Positions 7,872 through 16,863 of a stretch of 64,000 nt of DNA are shown here, piece after piece. The notes beneath the pieces are model-generated. The model did not search any database and was not told the origin of the DNA. It worked only from the letters and a program-made list of their open reading frames with translations. The stretch lies in contig CANLSM010000014.1 of the NCBI GenBank assembly GCA_947493745.1, forward strand, positions 1 to 64,000, in the 5' to 3' direction. The stretch is from an uncultured Paracoccaceae bacterium. Its GTDB lineage: Bacteria; Pseudomonadota; Alphaproteobacteria; Rhodobacterales; Rhodobacteraceae. The translations under genes were made by a program, and so were the position numbers. Positions within the stretch are counted from its first letter, which is position 1. Each line of letters begins with the position of its first letter.

Positions 7872-8973
7872 GGGTGGGGCTGTCCATCTCGGGCGAGAAC
7901 TTCCCGCCGTCAAACCCCGGCGCGCCGCGCCCTTTCTGCATGCCCTGGGTGACGAAGATGTCTTCGCTGAGGATCTCCTTCCATTGTGCAGCGTTCTTTT
8001 CGCGCAGCGGCGCGAAATGGTCCGAGGTCGCGGCTTCCTCGGTCGCATAGTAGATCTCGACCCGCTCGACCGTGCGGTCATGGGCCTTGGGGTCGAGATG
8101 GGCCGCCCAGAAATGGTCGCGATGGACGGAGAAGAAGACGTTGGGATAGACCGACGGGTACTCGGCCGACATGTCCCATTTGGACGGCAGTCCTTCGAAG
8201 TTCGGAAATCTGAGATCGGGATTGTAGACCAGCGTGCCCTGACCGGAGAAATTCTCCGCCTCAAAGCAATAGTGATCCTCCAGCCGTGAATAGCTGTTCA
8301 GCCCCGGATGCACCCATGGCAGGTGGTAGCTTTCGCAATTGTTCTCCATGATCAGTTTCCAGTTGGCCTGCACATCAAGCGTGAAACTGCCATGGCTGGT
8401 CGGTGCGAAGAGCGGTTGGTCAGCGAAATCCGACAGGCGGTTGCGCAGGGGCGCGATCCAGGTCTCGAAAGGCATGGCCGTGCCCGAGACATTGACGAAG
8501 ACCACATCCATGAAGACCCCGCAGGAAACCTCGGTCAGGCCGGTCTGGGTGGGGTCGATCGTCTCGGTCCTGTTGATCCCCGGCCCGCCCACATGCGGGG
8601 TCGCGCGCAGGGCGCCGTCGAGCGAGTAGCACCAGGAATGGTAGGGACATCGGATCACGCCGCCGAAATTCTTCGGCTCCTCGACCAGGATCATGCCGCG
8701 GTGGCGACAGACATTCTCGAACACCTTGATTGCACCATCGGGGTCCCGCAGCAGCAGCAGCGGCATGCCTAGGAAATCGATCGGTCTTGCATCACCGGGA
8801 TTGGGAACATCCTTGCCGAACCCGATGCAGGCCCAGCCGTTCTTGAAAATCCGCTCGCGCTCCAGCGCCAGGGCATCGGGCGTTGCATAAAGCGCGTTGG
8901 GGAGGCCCGAGGCGCCCGCGACCGGTTGATCGACCTGTTCCAGCAGCTTTGAGAGTTCAGCTGTGTCGAGCAT
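7831..8973 (-). CDS. Rieske non-heme iron oxygenase, alpha subunit
   Basis: The protein has 380 residues from ATG 8973, preceded by an aggagg box. The Rieske cluster ligands are C89-x-H91 and C109-x2-H112 (VCRHRG and CPYHSW). The catalytic domain carries NNCESYHLPWVH, the E/D-x2-H-x4-H iron-binding pattern. This is the subfamily of aromatic-ring and quaternary-amine oxygenases (GbcA- and CntA-like proteins share the same layout). No reductase or ferredoxin gene is adjacent, so the electron donor and substrate remain unknown. It is divergent from nrdJ. Confidence 0.87.
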   Translation of the reverse strand: MLDTAELSKLLEQVDQPVAGASGLPNALYATPDALALERERIFKNGWACIGFGKDVPNPGDARPIDFLGMPLLLLRDPDGAIKVFENVCRHRGMILVEEPKNFGGVIRCPYHSWCYSLDGALRATPHVGGPGINRTETIDPTQTGLTEVSCGVFMDVVFVNVSGTAMPFETWIAPLRNRLSDFADQPLFAPTSHGSFTLDVQANWKLIMENNCESYHLPWVHPGLNSYSRLEDHYCFEAENFSGQGTLVYNPDLRFPNFEGLPSKWDMSAEYPSVYPNVFFSVHRDHFWAAHLDPKAHDRTVERVEIYYATEEAATSDHFAPLREKNAAQWKEILSEDIFVTQGMQKGRGAPGFDGGKFSPEMDSPTHAFHAWVARALAN

Positions 8974-9407
8974 GGCATGTCCTCCTGACCGTTCGGGTTC
9001 AGTATTGGGAGCAGCGATGGGGCGGTCGCGGGGGAGAGCGACATATTGTGTCGAATTCCGGCGCTTTGGGGGCCGAGTCGCAGGATCGGCGCGGTTGCGA
9101 ATCCCCGATTTGTGGTTTTCCAGCACTGGGCAAAGGTTAATCAGAAATCGCGTGTCAGAAACGCGCTTCATCGCAGGTCTGAGAGCAGCCTTCTAGCCGC
9201 TTGATTTTCCTGAAAAATCTCCGAGACTTCAAAATCTTAACAATGCTGCGGCGCAGCAAATCGGCGTTAATACTCCCTTAATCTCTGAGGCTAAACCGCT
9301 AGATTTTGGGGCCTTTTCAACGTCAATAACAAAATATGACAAATCTGTTAAAAATTCCGTTGACCCAATAGGGGTCCTCCTCCAGTTTGTGCTGACCAGC
9401 CGCACAG

Positions 9408-9442
9408 ACACAAGATATAGCGCTTCTGGCGATATATTGTCG
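9408..9442 (+). promoter_or_regulatory. Putative tandem NrdR boxes upstream of nrdJ
   Basis: acacaagatatagcgc (9408-9423) and tggcgatatattgtcg (9427-9442) each resemble the 16-bp NrdR consensus acaCwAtATaTwgtgt; the best-conserved central part matches in both. They lie about 100 bases before the nrdJ start, where NrdR normally represses ribonucleotide reductase genes from paired boxes. The spacing of 19 bp start to start is slightly short of two helical turns. The rest of the 567-bp gap 8974-9540 is AT-richer and holds promoters for both divergent genes; no cobalamin riboswitch pattern was seen. Confidence 0.45.
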
Positions 9443-9540
9443 TCGGCCAAATTCTGCTCCGGGGTCTGATCGCGAGGGTAGAGCGGGTGAGCAACGTCTC
9501 ACCTTCAAAAGATGAAAATTGCCAAGTGCAGGGGCAGAAG

Positions 9541-12500
9541 ATGAAGATTGAAAGACAATTCACGACCGACAAGACAGCCGCTTACGGAGCCATCGAGTTC
9601 CGCAAGACGGCGTCGGAGATCCGCAATCCGGACGGCTCGGTCGTGTTTTCGCTGACGGACCTCGAAGTGCCGACAAGGTGGTCACAGGTTGCCGCTGACG
9701 TTCTGGCGCAGAAGTATTTCCGCAAGGCCGGTGTCCCGGCGGCGCTCAAGCGCGTGAAGGAAAAGGGTGTGCCGGAGTTTCTGTGGCGCTCGGTTCCCGA
9801 TGAGGCAAAGCTGAAAAAGCTGCCCGCCGATGAGCGCTATGTGGGCGAGACATCCGCCAAGCAGGTCTTCGATCGTCTGGCAGGCGCCTGGGCCTACTGG
9901 GGCTGGAAGGGGGGCTATTTCACCACCGAGGCCGATGCGCGCGCCTATTACGATGAGATGCGCTACATGCTGGCCGCCCAGATGGCTGCCCCCAACTCGC
10001 CCCAGTGGTTCAACACCGGCCTGCACTGGGCCTATGGTATCGACGGCCCCAGCCAGGGGCATTTCTATGTGGACTACCAGACTGGCAAGCTGACCAAGTC
10101 TGAGAGTGCGTATGAGCATCCGCAGCCGCACGCGTGCTTCATCCAGTCGGTCTCTGACGACTTGGTGAATGAAGGCGGCATCATGGATTTGTGGACCCGT
10201 GAAGCGCGGCTGTTCAAATACGGCTCGGGCACCGGCACGAACTTTTCCTCCCTGCGTGCCGCAAACGAGTCGTTGGGCGGCGGCGGCAAGTCCTCCGGTC
10301 TCATGTCTTTTTTGAAAATTGGAGACCGGGCCGCCGGCGCCATCAAATCGGGCGGCACCACGCGCCGCGCCGCCAAGATGGTGATCTGCGATATGGATCA
10401 CCCCGATATCGAGGATTTCATCAACTGGAAGGTTGTGGAAGAGCAGAAGGTGGCCTCTCTGGTCGCGGGCTCCAAGGCCCATGAAGAGAAGCTGAACGAC
10501 ATCTTCGCGGCTGTGCGCAGCTGGGATGGCGCCGAGACCGATGCATTTGATCCGAAGAAGAACGAGGGCCTGAAGAAGGCAATCCGGACAGCCAAAAAAG
10601 CCATGATCCCAGAGACTTACGTCAAGCGGATCATCCAGTATGCGGAGCAGGGATATTCCTCCATCGAGTTCCCGACATATGACACGGACTGGGATTCGGA
10701 GGCTTATCTGACGGTCTCGGGCCAGAACTCCAACAACTCTGTCCGGGTGACAGATGCATTCCTGAAGGCCGTCAAGGATGATGCCGACTGGGAACTGATC
10801 CGCCGCACCGATGGCGAGATCGCGAAGACCGTGAAGGCACGCGATCTTTGGGATCAGGTGGGCCATGCCGCCTGGGCCTGTGCCGATCCCGGCATCCAGT
10901 ATCACGACACGGTCAACGCCTGGCATACCTGCCCCGAGGATGGCGCCATTCGCGGTTCCAACCCGTGCTCGGAATACATGTTCCTTGATGACACGGCCTG
11001 CAACCTCGCCTCGATGAACCTGCTGACCTTCCTCAAGGACGGCGTGTTCGATGCGGAAAGCTACATGCATGCGACGCGGCTGTGGATGATGACGCTGGAG
11101 ATCAGCGTACTGATGGCGCAGTTCCCGTCACCGGCAATCGCCGAGCTGAGCTACAAGTTCCGCACCACAGGTCTGGGCTATGCCAATATCGGCGGCCTCC
11201 TGATGAACATGGGCTACGGCTATGACAGCAAGGAGGGCAGGGCGCTGTGTGGCGCGCTGACTGCGATCATGACCGGTGTCTGTTATGCGACATCCGCCGA
11301 GATGGCCAAGGAAGTCGGGGCGTTCCCCGGATATGCCGAGAATGCCGAGCACATGCTGCGTGTGATGCGCAATCACCGTCGGGCGGCTTACGGCGAAACC
11401 TCGGGCTATGAGGGGCTGGCGGTCAAGCCGGTCGCCCTCGACCATGACAACTGCCCAGACGGGCGGCTGATCAATCTGGCCCACACCGCCTGGGATGAGG
11501 CGATCGAGCTGGGCGAGGCGCATGGCTACCGCAACGCGCAATCGACCGTGATCGCACCGACCGGGACCATCGGTCTGGTGATGGACTGTGACACAACGGG
11601 CATCGAGCCGGACTTTGCGCTGGTGAAGTTCAAGAAACTGGCCGGTGGCGGCTACTTCAAGATCATCAACCGGTCGGTTCCGGCAGCCCTTGAGAAACTG
11701 GGCTATGGCTCGGCCCAGATCGAAGAGATCGTGGCCTATGCCGTGGGTCACGGAACCATGGGCAACGCGCCGGGGATCAACGCGACCTCGCTGGTCGGCC
11801 ATGGTTTTGGAACGGATGAGATCGAGAAGGTCGAGGCAGCACTTCCGACGGCTTTCGATATCCGGTTCGTGTTCAACCAGTGGACGTTGGGCTCGGACTT
11901 CTGCACCGGCACGCTGGGCATTCCGGCGGAGAAGCTGAACGATCCGAATTTCGATCTTCTGCGTCACCTGGGCTACAGCCGGGAACAGATCGAAGCCGCC
12001 AACAATCATGTCTGCGGGACCATGACGCTGGAAGGTGCGCCGCATCTGAAGGAAGAGCACTACGCCATCTTCGATTGCGCCAACCCGTGCGGCAAGACCG
12101 GCAAGCGCTTCCTCAGCGTGGAGAGCCACATTCACATGATGGCGGCAGCCCAGAGCTTCATCTCGGGCGCGATCTCCAAGACGATCAACATGCCCAATGA
12201 TGCGACCATCGAGGATTGCAAGGCAGCCTATATCCTGAGCCATGAGCTTGGTGTGAAGGCCAACGCGCTCTACCGCGATGGATCGAAGCTGAGCCAGCCG
12301 CTCTCTGCCGCGTTGGTGGAAGATGACGACGAGGATCTTGAGGAAACGCTCTTCGATGCCCCTGCGGGCGAACGTGCACAGATCCTGGCCGAAAAGATCG
12401 TTGAGAAGATCGTGATCAAGGAGATCGCCAAGGGCCGCGAGAAGCTGCCCGAGCGCCGCAAGGGCTATACCCAGAAGGCGATTGTCGGTGGTCACAAGGT

Positions 12501-13197
12501 CTATCTGCGCACCGGCGAGTATGAAAACGGCCAGATCGGCGAGATTTTCATCGACATGCATAAGGAGGGTGCCGGTTTCCGGGCGATGATGAACAACTTC
12601 GCCATAGCGGTCTCGGTCGGTCTGCAATATGGCGTGCCGCTGGAAGAGTTCGTGGAGGCCTTCACTTTCACCCGGTTTGAGCCGGCCGGCATGGTGCAGG
12701 GCAATGACAGCATCAAGAATGCGACCTCGATCCTCGACTACATCTTCCGCGAACTGGCGGTGAGCTACCTCGACCGCACGGATCTGGCCCATGTGAAACC
12801 GGAAGGTCAGGGCTTTGACGAGGTCGGTCGCGGCGAGGAAGAAGGCAAGCGCAACTTCAACGAGGTGCCCGGCGACGTCGCCCAGAACTCGATCAACATG
12901 ATCAGGCAGGTCAGCTCGACGGGATATCTGCGTAAACGTCTGCCGCAGGAGCTTCTGGTCCTGCAAGGCGGTGGCGCCACCGCCGTGGATGGCGCGGCGG
13001 CGGTCGCGGTCGAGCAGGCGGTCGCCAGTGTCTCAACCGTCGAGGCGATGACCACGACCATGATGGACGAGCGGACCAAGGCAAAGATGCAAGGTTATGA
13101 GGGCGACCCATGCGGCGAATGCGGCAACTTCACCCTCGTGCGCAACGGCACCTGCATGAAGTGCAATACCTGCGGCGGGACCTCGGGATGTAGCTAG
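9541..13197 (+). CDS. nrdJ: Vitamin B12-dependent (class II) ribonucleoside-diphosphate reductase
   Basis: The protein has 1,218 residues, the usual NrdJ length, starting at MKIERQF; the in-frame upstream codons lack a good ribosome binding site. Visible blocks: CFIQSVSDD with the redox Cys near residue 199, [19 protein letters not shown] near residue 473, IAPTGTIG, and a C-terminal TSCPD-type region ending in a cysteine cluster (CGEC...CMKCNTC) that probably relays electrons from thioredoxin. It makes deoxyribonucleotides using adenosylcobalamin and does not need oxygen. An acidic stretch (EDDDEDLEE) sits near residue 928. The cell therefore depends on B12 synthesis or uptake for DNA synthesis, unless a class I enzyme lies elsewhere. 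Confidence 0.97.
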   Translation: MKIERQFTTDKTAAYGAIEFRKTASEIRNPDGSVVFSLTDLEVPTRWSQVAADVLAQKYFRKAGVPAALKRVKEKGVPEFLWRSVPDEAKLKKLPADERYVGETSAKQVFDRLAGAWAYWGWKGGYFTTEADARAYYDEMRYMLAAQMAAPNSPQWFNTGLHWAYGIDGPSQGHFYVDYQTGKLTKSESAYEHPQPHACFIQSVSDDLVNEGGIMDLWTREARLFKYGSGTGTNFSSLRAANESLGGGGKSSGLMSFLKIGDRAAGAIKSGGTTRRAAKMVICDMDHPDIEDFINWKVVEEQKVASLVAGSKAHEEKLNDIFAAVRSWDGAETDAFDPKKNEGLKKAIRTAKKAMIPETYVKRIIQYAEQGYSSIEFPTYDTDWDSEAYLTVSGQNSNNSVRVTDAFLKAVKDDADWELIRRTDGEIAKTVKARDLWDQVGHAAWACADPGIQYHDTVNAWHTCPEDGAIRGSNPCSEYMFLDDTACNLASMNLLTFLKDGVFDAESYMHATRLWMMTLEISVLMAQFPSPAIAELSYKFRTTGLGYANIGGLLMNMGYGYDSKEGRALCGALTAIMTGVCYATSAEMAKEVGAFPGYAENAEHMLRVMRNHRRAAYGETSGYEGLAVKPVALDHDNCPDGRLINLAHTAWDEAIELGEAHGYRNAQSTVIAPTGTIGLVMDCDTTGIEPDFALVKFKKLAGGGYFKIINRSVPAALEKLGYGSAQIEEIVAYAVGHGTMGNAPGINATSLVGHGFGTDEIEKVEAALPTAFDIRFVFNQWTLGSDFCTGTLGIPAEKLNDPNFDLLRHLGYSREQIEAANNHVCGTMTLEGAPHLKEEHYAIFDCANPCGKTGKRFLSVESHIHMMAAAQSFISGAISKTINMPNDATIEDCKAAYILSHELGVKANALYRDGSKLSQPLSAALVEDDDEDLEETLFDAPAGERAQILAEKIVEKIVIKEIAKGREKLPERRKGYTQKAIVGGHKVYLRTGEYENGQIGEIFIDMHKEGAGFRAMMNNFAIAVSVGLQYGVPLEEFVEAFTFTRFEPAGMVQGNDSIKNATSILDYIFRELAVSYLDRTDLAHVKPEGQGFDEVGRGEEEGKRNFNEVPGDVAQNSINMIRQVSSTGYLRKRLPQELLVLQGGGATAVDGAAAVAVEQAVASVSTVEAMTTTMMDERTKAKMQGYEGDPCGECGNFTLVRNGTCMKCNTCGGTSGCS

Positions 13198-13205
13198 TAG
13201 AGATT

Positions 13206-13227
13206 GGGCCGCGCTGTTGCGCGGCCC
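13206..13227 (+). terminator. GC-rich hairpin after nrdJ
   Basis: A perfect 8-bp stem, gggccgcg / cgcggccc, with a 6-base loop starts nine bases after the nrdJ stop. It lacks a T run. It probably works with the stronger terminator 65 bases further on. Confidence 0.55.
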
Positions 13228-13291
13228 TGAAACGTTCAGGCCGCAGGCAAAAAACCGAGCGGAAAATTATAAGAGCCTGAAATGTGAGACT

Positions 13292-13321
13292 GGGGGATGG
13301 TACGCCATCCCCCCTTTTTTT
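13292..13321 (+). terminator. Intrinsic terminator of nrdJ
   Basis: The 9-bp stem gggggatgg / ccatccccc with the tetraloop tacg is followed by an uninterrupted T run (13315-13321). This is a textbook Rho-independent terminator on the plus strand. The convergent ilvH gene ends at 13393. Confidence 0.88.
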
Positions 13322-13392
13322 GTTTGCCAGCAGGCGGCAGGCGTCAGGAATGTGCCTTAAGTCGTTGGTCGCGAGGGGTTTCTCTGACCCGG

Positions 13393-13953
13393 TCAGGTCC
13401 CGCGGGAGATGGCGGCGATGCCGGTCCGGGCCACTTCCTCCAGACCGAGCGGCACCATCAGGCGCACGAACGCATCAATTTTTTCCGGCGTGCCGGTGAT
13501 CTCGAAGACGAAGCTCTCAAGTGTGCTGTCAACGACGGCGGCGCGGAAGACCTCGGAGGTGCGCATCGCCTCCACCCGTTTCTCGCCGGTGCCTGTGACC
13601 TTGACCAGCGCCAGTTCACGCTCCACGGAGGCGCCCTCGACGGTCAGGTCATGGACCGAGTGAACCGGGACCATGCGGCCAAGCTGTGCCTTGATCTGCT
13701 CAATCACGGCAGGTGTTCCGGTGGTCACCACGGTAATGCGCGACAGATGCCCCTCGTGATCCACCTCGGCCACGGTGAGGCTGTCGATGTTGTAGCCACG
13801 GCCCGAGAACAGACCGATGACGCGGGCCAGCACACCGGCCTCATTGTCCACCAGGACGGTCAGGGTATGGGTTTCCAGATGATCCCCGAGCGGGTTTTTG
13901 AGGTCATAGGCGCTGTGTTTCGAGCTGCCTTTCTTGAGGTGCAGGGCGTTCAT
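13393..13953 (-). CDS. ilvH: Acetolactate synthase small (regulatory) subunit
   Basis: The protein has 186 residues. The N-terminal ACT domain (about 27-100) has the classic HTLTVLVDNEAGVLARVIGL and GRGYNIDSLTVA blocks, where valine binds for feedback inhibition; the C-terminal ALS_ss_C domain ends with FVRLMVPLGL. It partners with IlvB in the first common step of valine, leucine and isoleucine synthesis. It is separated from ilvB by a sulfotransferase gene, all on one strand with short gaps, so all three probably belong to one transcript. Confidence 0.95.
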   Translation of the reverse strand: MNALHLKKGSSKHSAYDLKNPLGDHLETHTLTVLVDNEAGVLARVIGLFSGRGYNIDSLTVAEVDHEGHLSRITVVTTGTPAVIEQIKAQLGRMVPVHSVHDLTVEGASVERELALVKVTGTGEKRVEAMRTSEVFRAAVVDSTLESFVFEITGTPEKIDAFVRLMVPLGLEEVARTGIAAISRGT

Positions 13954-13980
13954 GTCAGGGGTCCGTCAGTGGTTACAGGC

Positions 13981-14766
13981 TCAGATATCATCAAAATCGG
14001 CGGCATTGTCCATGCTCCATAGCTGTGTCCGGGGAGAAAGAACCGGCGATTTCAGAAGGTTTGCGGGCAGGGCTTCCAGAAGCAGGCGATAGAACGGGGC
14101 GAAAATCTTCTCGAACCGGGCGCTGTCGGCAGGCGACATCTCCTGTCTGTGTCGGTCGCGCATGCCTTTGTTGAACTGAATGAACTTGTCGCGCAGTACG
14201 CGGGCCGCCAGGGCATCGGCCTGAACCGCGACACCCAGATGATCGGCGATATCAGCAGCCGCCTCTTCCGTGCGAAAGGCAAGGTCATTGTAGAAAAGTG
14301 GCCGGACACCGGGCAGTTGCAGCCAGGCGGAGAGGGTGTCGAACTGGTTTTGCAGGCCCGCAATGGTGTCATCGAGCGTGTGAAACTCGGAGAAAGCCGG
14401 CTTCCCGCGCGCACGCGCCGCCTGTCCGTGGTCCAGCATGGACAGGGCGATATCGCGCGGGTCCCGGCAGATCGCATGCGCCTTGGCCTGACCGGTCTCG
14501 ATCAACCGCACGACGCCCGGATCGGGCCGTGTGTGGGTTTTCAGCACAATGGGTGTGCCGTGTTTGTTCGCAATGTCAAGGAGTTGTGCGACCATGCTGT
14601 CATCGAGATGCGCGACCGCATTGATCCTCCGCTTCGCGCCGAGGATATCAGTTGGCAGCGCGGGTGGCGGATGTCCGGCCTCCTCCAACGCGCCTGCGGT
14701 CAGGTGATAGGCCAGCGTCGTGGCGCTTTTGGTCACGCCATAGGAGAAAAACAACGCAGGTTTCAT
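13981..14766 (-). CDS. Sulfotransferase-family protein between ilvB and ilvH
   Basis: The protein has 261 residues from ATG 14766 (ATG 14790 is the longer alternative; neither has a clear Shine-Dalgarno sequence). The N-terminal KPALFFSYGVTKSATTLAYH corresponds to the 5'-PSB loop that binds PAPS, and 'THTRPDPGVVRLIETGQAKAH' followed by CRDPRDIALSMLDHGQA is the 3'-phosphate site with its RDPRD motif. Such enzymes transfer sulfate from PAPS to sugars or small molecules. Nothing links it to branched-chain amino acids. It sits 42 bases after ilvB and 27 before ilvH. Confidence 0.8.
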   Translation of the reverse strand: MKPALFFSYGVTKSATTLAYHLTAGALEEAGHPPPALPTDILGAKRRINAVAHLDDSMVAQLLDIANKHGTPIVLKTHTRPDPGVVRLIETGQAKAHAICRDPRDIALSMLDHGQAARARGKPAFSEFHTLDDTIAGLQNQFDTLSAWLQLPGVRPLFYNDLAFRTEEAAADIADHLGVAVQADALAARVLRDKFIQFNKGMRDRHRQEMSPADSARFEKIFAPFYRLLLEALPANLLKSPVLSPRTQLWSMDNAADFDDI

Positions 14767-14808
14767 GGGCAGCGCCGCAGCACCGCCCATGACATTCGCG
14801 CGCTTGGG

Positions 14809-16563
14809 TCAGACAAGAACCGCGCCCTCGGCGTCAATCGCATCCGACATCGCCGCATCGCTCAGGAGCATCTCGTTATGCGCCTTGCCCGACGGGATCA
14901 TCGGGAAGCAGTTCTCGTGCTTCTCGACCAGACAATCGAAAATCACCGGCCCATCATAGTCGAGCATCTCCTGGATCGCGTCGTCGAGATCGGCGGGATC
15001 CTTGCAGATGATGCCCTTGCATCCAAAGGCCTCGGCCAGCTTGACGAAATCGGGCAGGGATTCAGACCAACTCGACGAATAGCGCTCGCCATGCAGCAGT
15101 TCCTGCCACTGGCGCACCATGCCCAGCCGCTCATTGTTGAGAATGAACTGTTTGACCGGCGCGCGATACTGCATCGCGGTGCCCATCTCCTGCATGTTCA
15201 TCAGCCACGACGCCTCGCCCGCGACATTGATCACCAGCGCATCGGGATGGGCGATCTGCACGCCGACCGAGGCGGGCAGGCCGTAGCCCATGGTCCCGAG
15301 CCCGCCGGACGTCATCCAGCGGTTGGGCTCCTCGAACCCCAGATACTGAGCCGCCCACATCTGGTGCTGGCCGACTTCGGTGGTGATGTAGCGGTCGCGC
15401 CCCTTGGTCAGCGCCTCCAGCCGTTCCAGCGCATATTGCGGTTTGATCACCTTTTCCGAGTTGCGATAGGCCAGCGATTTCACATCCTTCCAAGCGTCGA
15501 TCTGACGCCACCATGCATCGAGACCACCGGCGCTTGTCTTGGACCCACGCTCTTTCCAGAGCGCCAGGACATCTTCCAGCACATGACCGACATCCCCGAT
15601 AACCGGTACATCGACATGAATGTTCTTGTTGATGGAGGACGGATCGATGTCGATATGGACCTTGAAGCTGTCTGGCGAGAATGCATCGACACGGCCCGTG
15701 ATCCGGTCATCGAACCGCGCGCCGATGCAGAGCATCAGATCGCAGCCATGCATCGCCATGTTGGCCTCGTAGGTGCCATGCATCCCCAGCATGCCCATCC
15801 AGTTCTTGCCCGATGCCGGATAGCAGCCGAGCCCCATCAGGGTCGAGGTTATCGGGAAGTTGGTCGCCGCAACCAGTTCGCGCAGCAGTTGCGAGGCCCG
15901 GTCGCCGGAGTTCACGACGCCACCGCCGGAATAGATGATCGGCCGCTCGGCCCTTTCAATCGCCTCGACTGCCAGGGTGATCAGGTCGATATCGCCCTTG
16001 ACGCGGGGCTGGTAGTGGGAGGTCCGGGCCTTCTCGGGCGCGACATACTCGCCATCTGCAAACTGCACATCCTTGGGAATGTCGATCAGGACCGGGCCGG
16101 GCCGTCCGCTGGTGGCGACGTGAAAGGCCTGATGGATCGTATCGGCCAGCCGGTCGGTGTCCTTCACCAGCCAGTTGTGCTTGGTGCAGGGGCGGGTGAT
16201 GCCGACCGTGTCGGCCTCCTGAAAGGCGTCGTTGCCGATCATGAAGGTGGGAACCTGTCCGGTGAGCACGATGATCGGGATCGAGTCCATCAGCGCATCG
16301 GTCATGCCTGTGACCGCGTTCGTGGCGCCGGGACCGGAGGTGACCAGGACGACACCGGGTTTTCCGGTCGAGCGGGCATAGCCTTCGGCGGCATGGGTCG
16401 CCCCCTGTTCATGGCGCACCAGAACATGCCGGATGTCATTTTGCTGAAAGACCTCGTCGTAAATCGGTAGCACGGCGCCGCCTGGATATCCGAATACAGT
16501 GTCCACACCCTGATCCTTCAGGGCCTGAACAACGATCTGGGCACCGGTCATTATGCGCGCCAT
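14809..16563 (-). CDS. ilvB: Acetolactate synthase large (catalytic) subunit
   Basis: The protein has 584 residues with the three TPP-enzyme domains in order: PYR domain (YPGGAVLPIYDEVFQ, with the catalytic Glu in RHEQGATHAAEGYAR), central FAD/TPP-M domain (YSGGGVV to FKVHIDIDPSSINKN) and PP domain (GLGTMGYGLPASVG onward). In the ThDP/Mg motif the usual G-D-G or G-D-A reads AGEAS near residues 446-449, a conservative Asp to Glu change; this may be common in this lineage. It makes acetolactate and acetohydroxybutyrate. A leader peptide and an attenuator-like terminator precede it. Confidence 0.96.
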   Translation of the reverse strand: MARIMTGAQIVVQALKDQGVDTVFGYPGGAVLPIYDEVFQQNDIRHVLVRHEQGATHAAEGYARSTGKPGVVLVTSGPGATNAVTGMTDALMDSIPIIVLTGQVPTFMIGNDAFQEADTVGITRPCTKHNWLVKDTDRLADTIHQAFHVATSGRPGPVLIDIPKDVQFADGEYVAPEKARTSHYQPRVKGDIDLITLAVEAIERAERPIIYSGGGVVNSGDRASQLLRELVAATNFPITSTLMGLGCYPASGKNWMGMLGMHGTYEANMAMHGCDLMLCIGARFDDRITGRVDAFSPDSFKVHIDIDPSSINKNIHVDVPVIGDVGHVLEDVLALWKERGSKTSAGGLDAWWRQIDAWKDVKSLAYRNSEKVIKPQYALERLEALTKGRDRYITTEVGQHQMWAAQYLGFEEPNRWMTSGGLGTMGYGLPASVGVQIAHPDALVINVAGEASWLMNMQEMGTAMQYRAPVKQFILNNERLGMVRQWQELLHGERYSSSWSESLPDFVKLAEAFGCKGIICKDPADLDDAIQEMLDYDGPVIFDCLVEKHENCFPMIPSGKAHNEMLLSDAAMSDAIDAEGAVLV

Positions 16564-16633
16564 GTCTCTTTCTCCGTCTTTTTTCGGGTCATTCGCCCGG
16601 TCTGCAATTCAGTGCCGCCGATGTCATCAGACA

Positions 16634-16659
16634 TAAAAAAAGCCCCTTTGGAGGGGCTG
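16634..16659 (-). terminator. Attenuator terminator in the ilvB leader
   Basis: Read on the minus strand, agcccctccaaaggggct forms a strong stem followed by seven T. It lies 70 bases before the ilvB start and 28 bases after the stop of the leader peptide. A terminator that sits after its own promoter but before the gene is the arrangement of amino-acid attenuators. Upstream, GCGCGGG inside the leader-peptide codons can pair with CCCGCGC (16661-16667), which adjoins the terminator stem, giving a possible competing structure. Confidence 0.82.
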
Positions 16660-16686
16660 TGCGCGGGGGTTCCGATCTGGATGATT

Positions 16687-16737
16687 TCACATCCGCCGGG
16701 GCCCGCGCTGTCCAATAAGTACGACTGCATTTCTCAT
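16687..16737 (-). CDS. ilv leader peptide (attenuator)
   Basis: A 16-codon frame reads MRNAVVLIGQRGPRRM and ends in TGA. It carries Val-Val-Leu-Ile in a row, exactly the amino acids whose supply ilvBH controls. The stop lies just before sequences that can form alternative hairpins and the terminator at 16634-16659. No Shine-Dalgarno sequence precedes the ATG. Instead the predicted promoter at 16745-16773 would place the transcript start at or one base before the A of ATG, so the peptide is probably translated from a leaderless mRNA, as known for the trp leader peptide of Sinorhizobium. Confidence 0.78.
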   Translation of the reverse strand: MRNAVVLIGQRGPRRM

Positions 16738-16744
16738 GGGAATC

Positions 16745-16773
16745 GTTCTAAGGCGACATTCCTGTCAGGTCAA
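16745..16773 (-). promoter_or_regulatory. Putative promoter of the ilvB leader transcript
   Basis: On the minus strand TTGACC (16773-16768) and TAGAAC (16750-16745) are separated by 17 bases, matching sigma-70 -35 and -10 elements at 5/6 and 4/6. The start of transcription seven or eight bases after the -10 falls at 16738-16737, which is the start codon of the leader peptide. The remaining 16774-16863 up to the response regulator gene shows nothing else clear. Confidence 0.6.
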
Positions 16774-16863
16774 CAGTTGAAGTGTTTCCGATTGTTGCTT
16801 GAAAGGATTTATTTTGTTTGCGAAAGTTTCATGCTGCGGATTTCTTGCGACCTTTTCGCAAAT

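Noticed and set aside
9229-9450. Short minus-strand frames in the Rieske-nrdJ gap
   Set aside because: They overlap the candidate NrdR boxes and promoter, have no ribosome binding site and no recognisable pattern.
9190-9540. Cobalamin riboswitch before nrdJ
   Set aside because: A B12-dependent reductase would make it sensible, but no B12-box-like conserved core or kissing-loop pattern could be found by eye.
14149-16470. 773-codon plus-strand frame opposite ilvB
   Set aside because: It lies antisense to ilvB and the sulfotransferase; its composition is that of a complementary-strand shadow.
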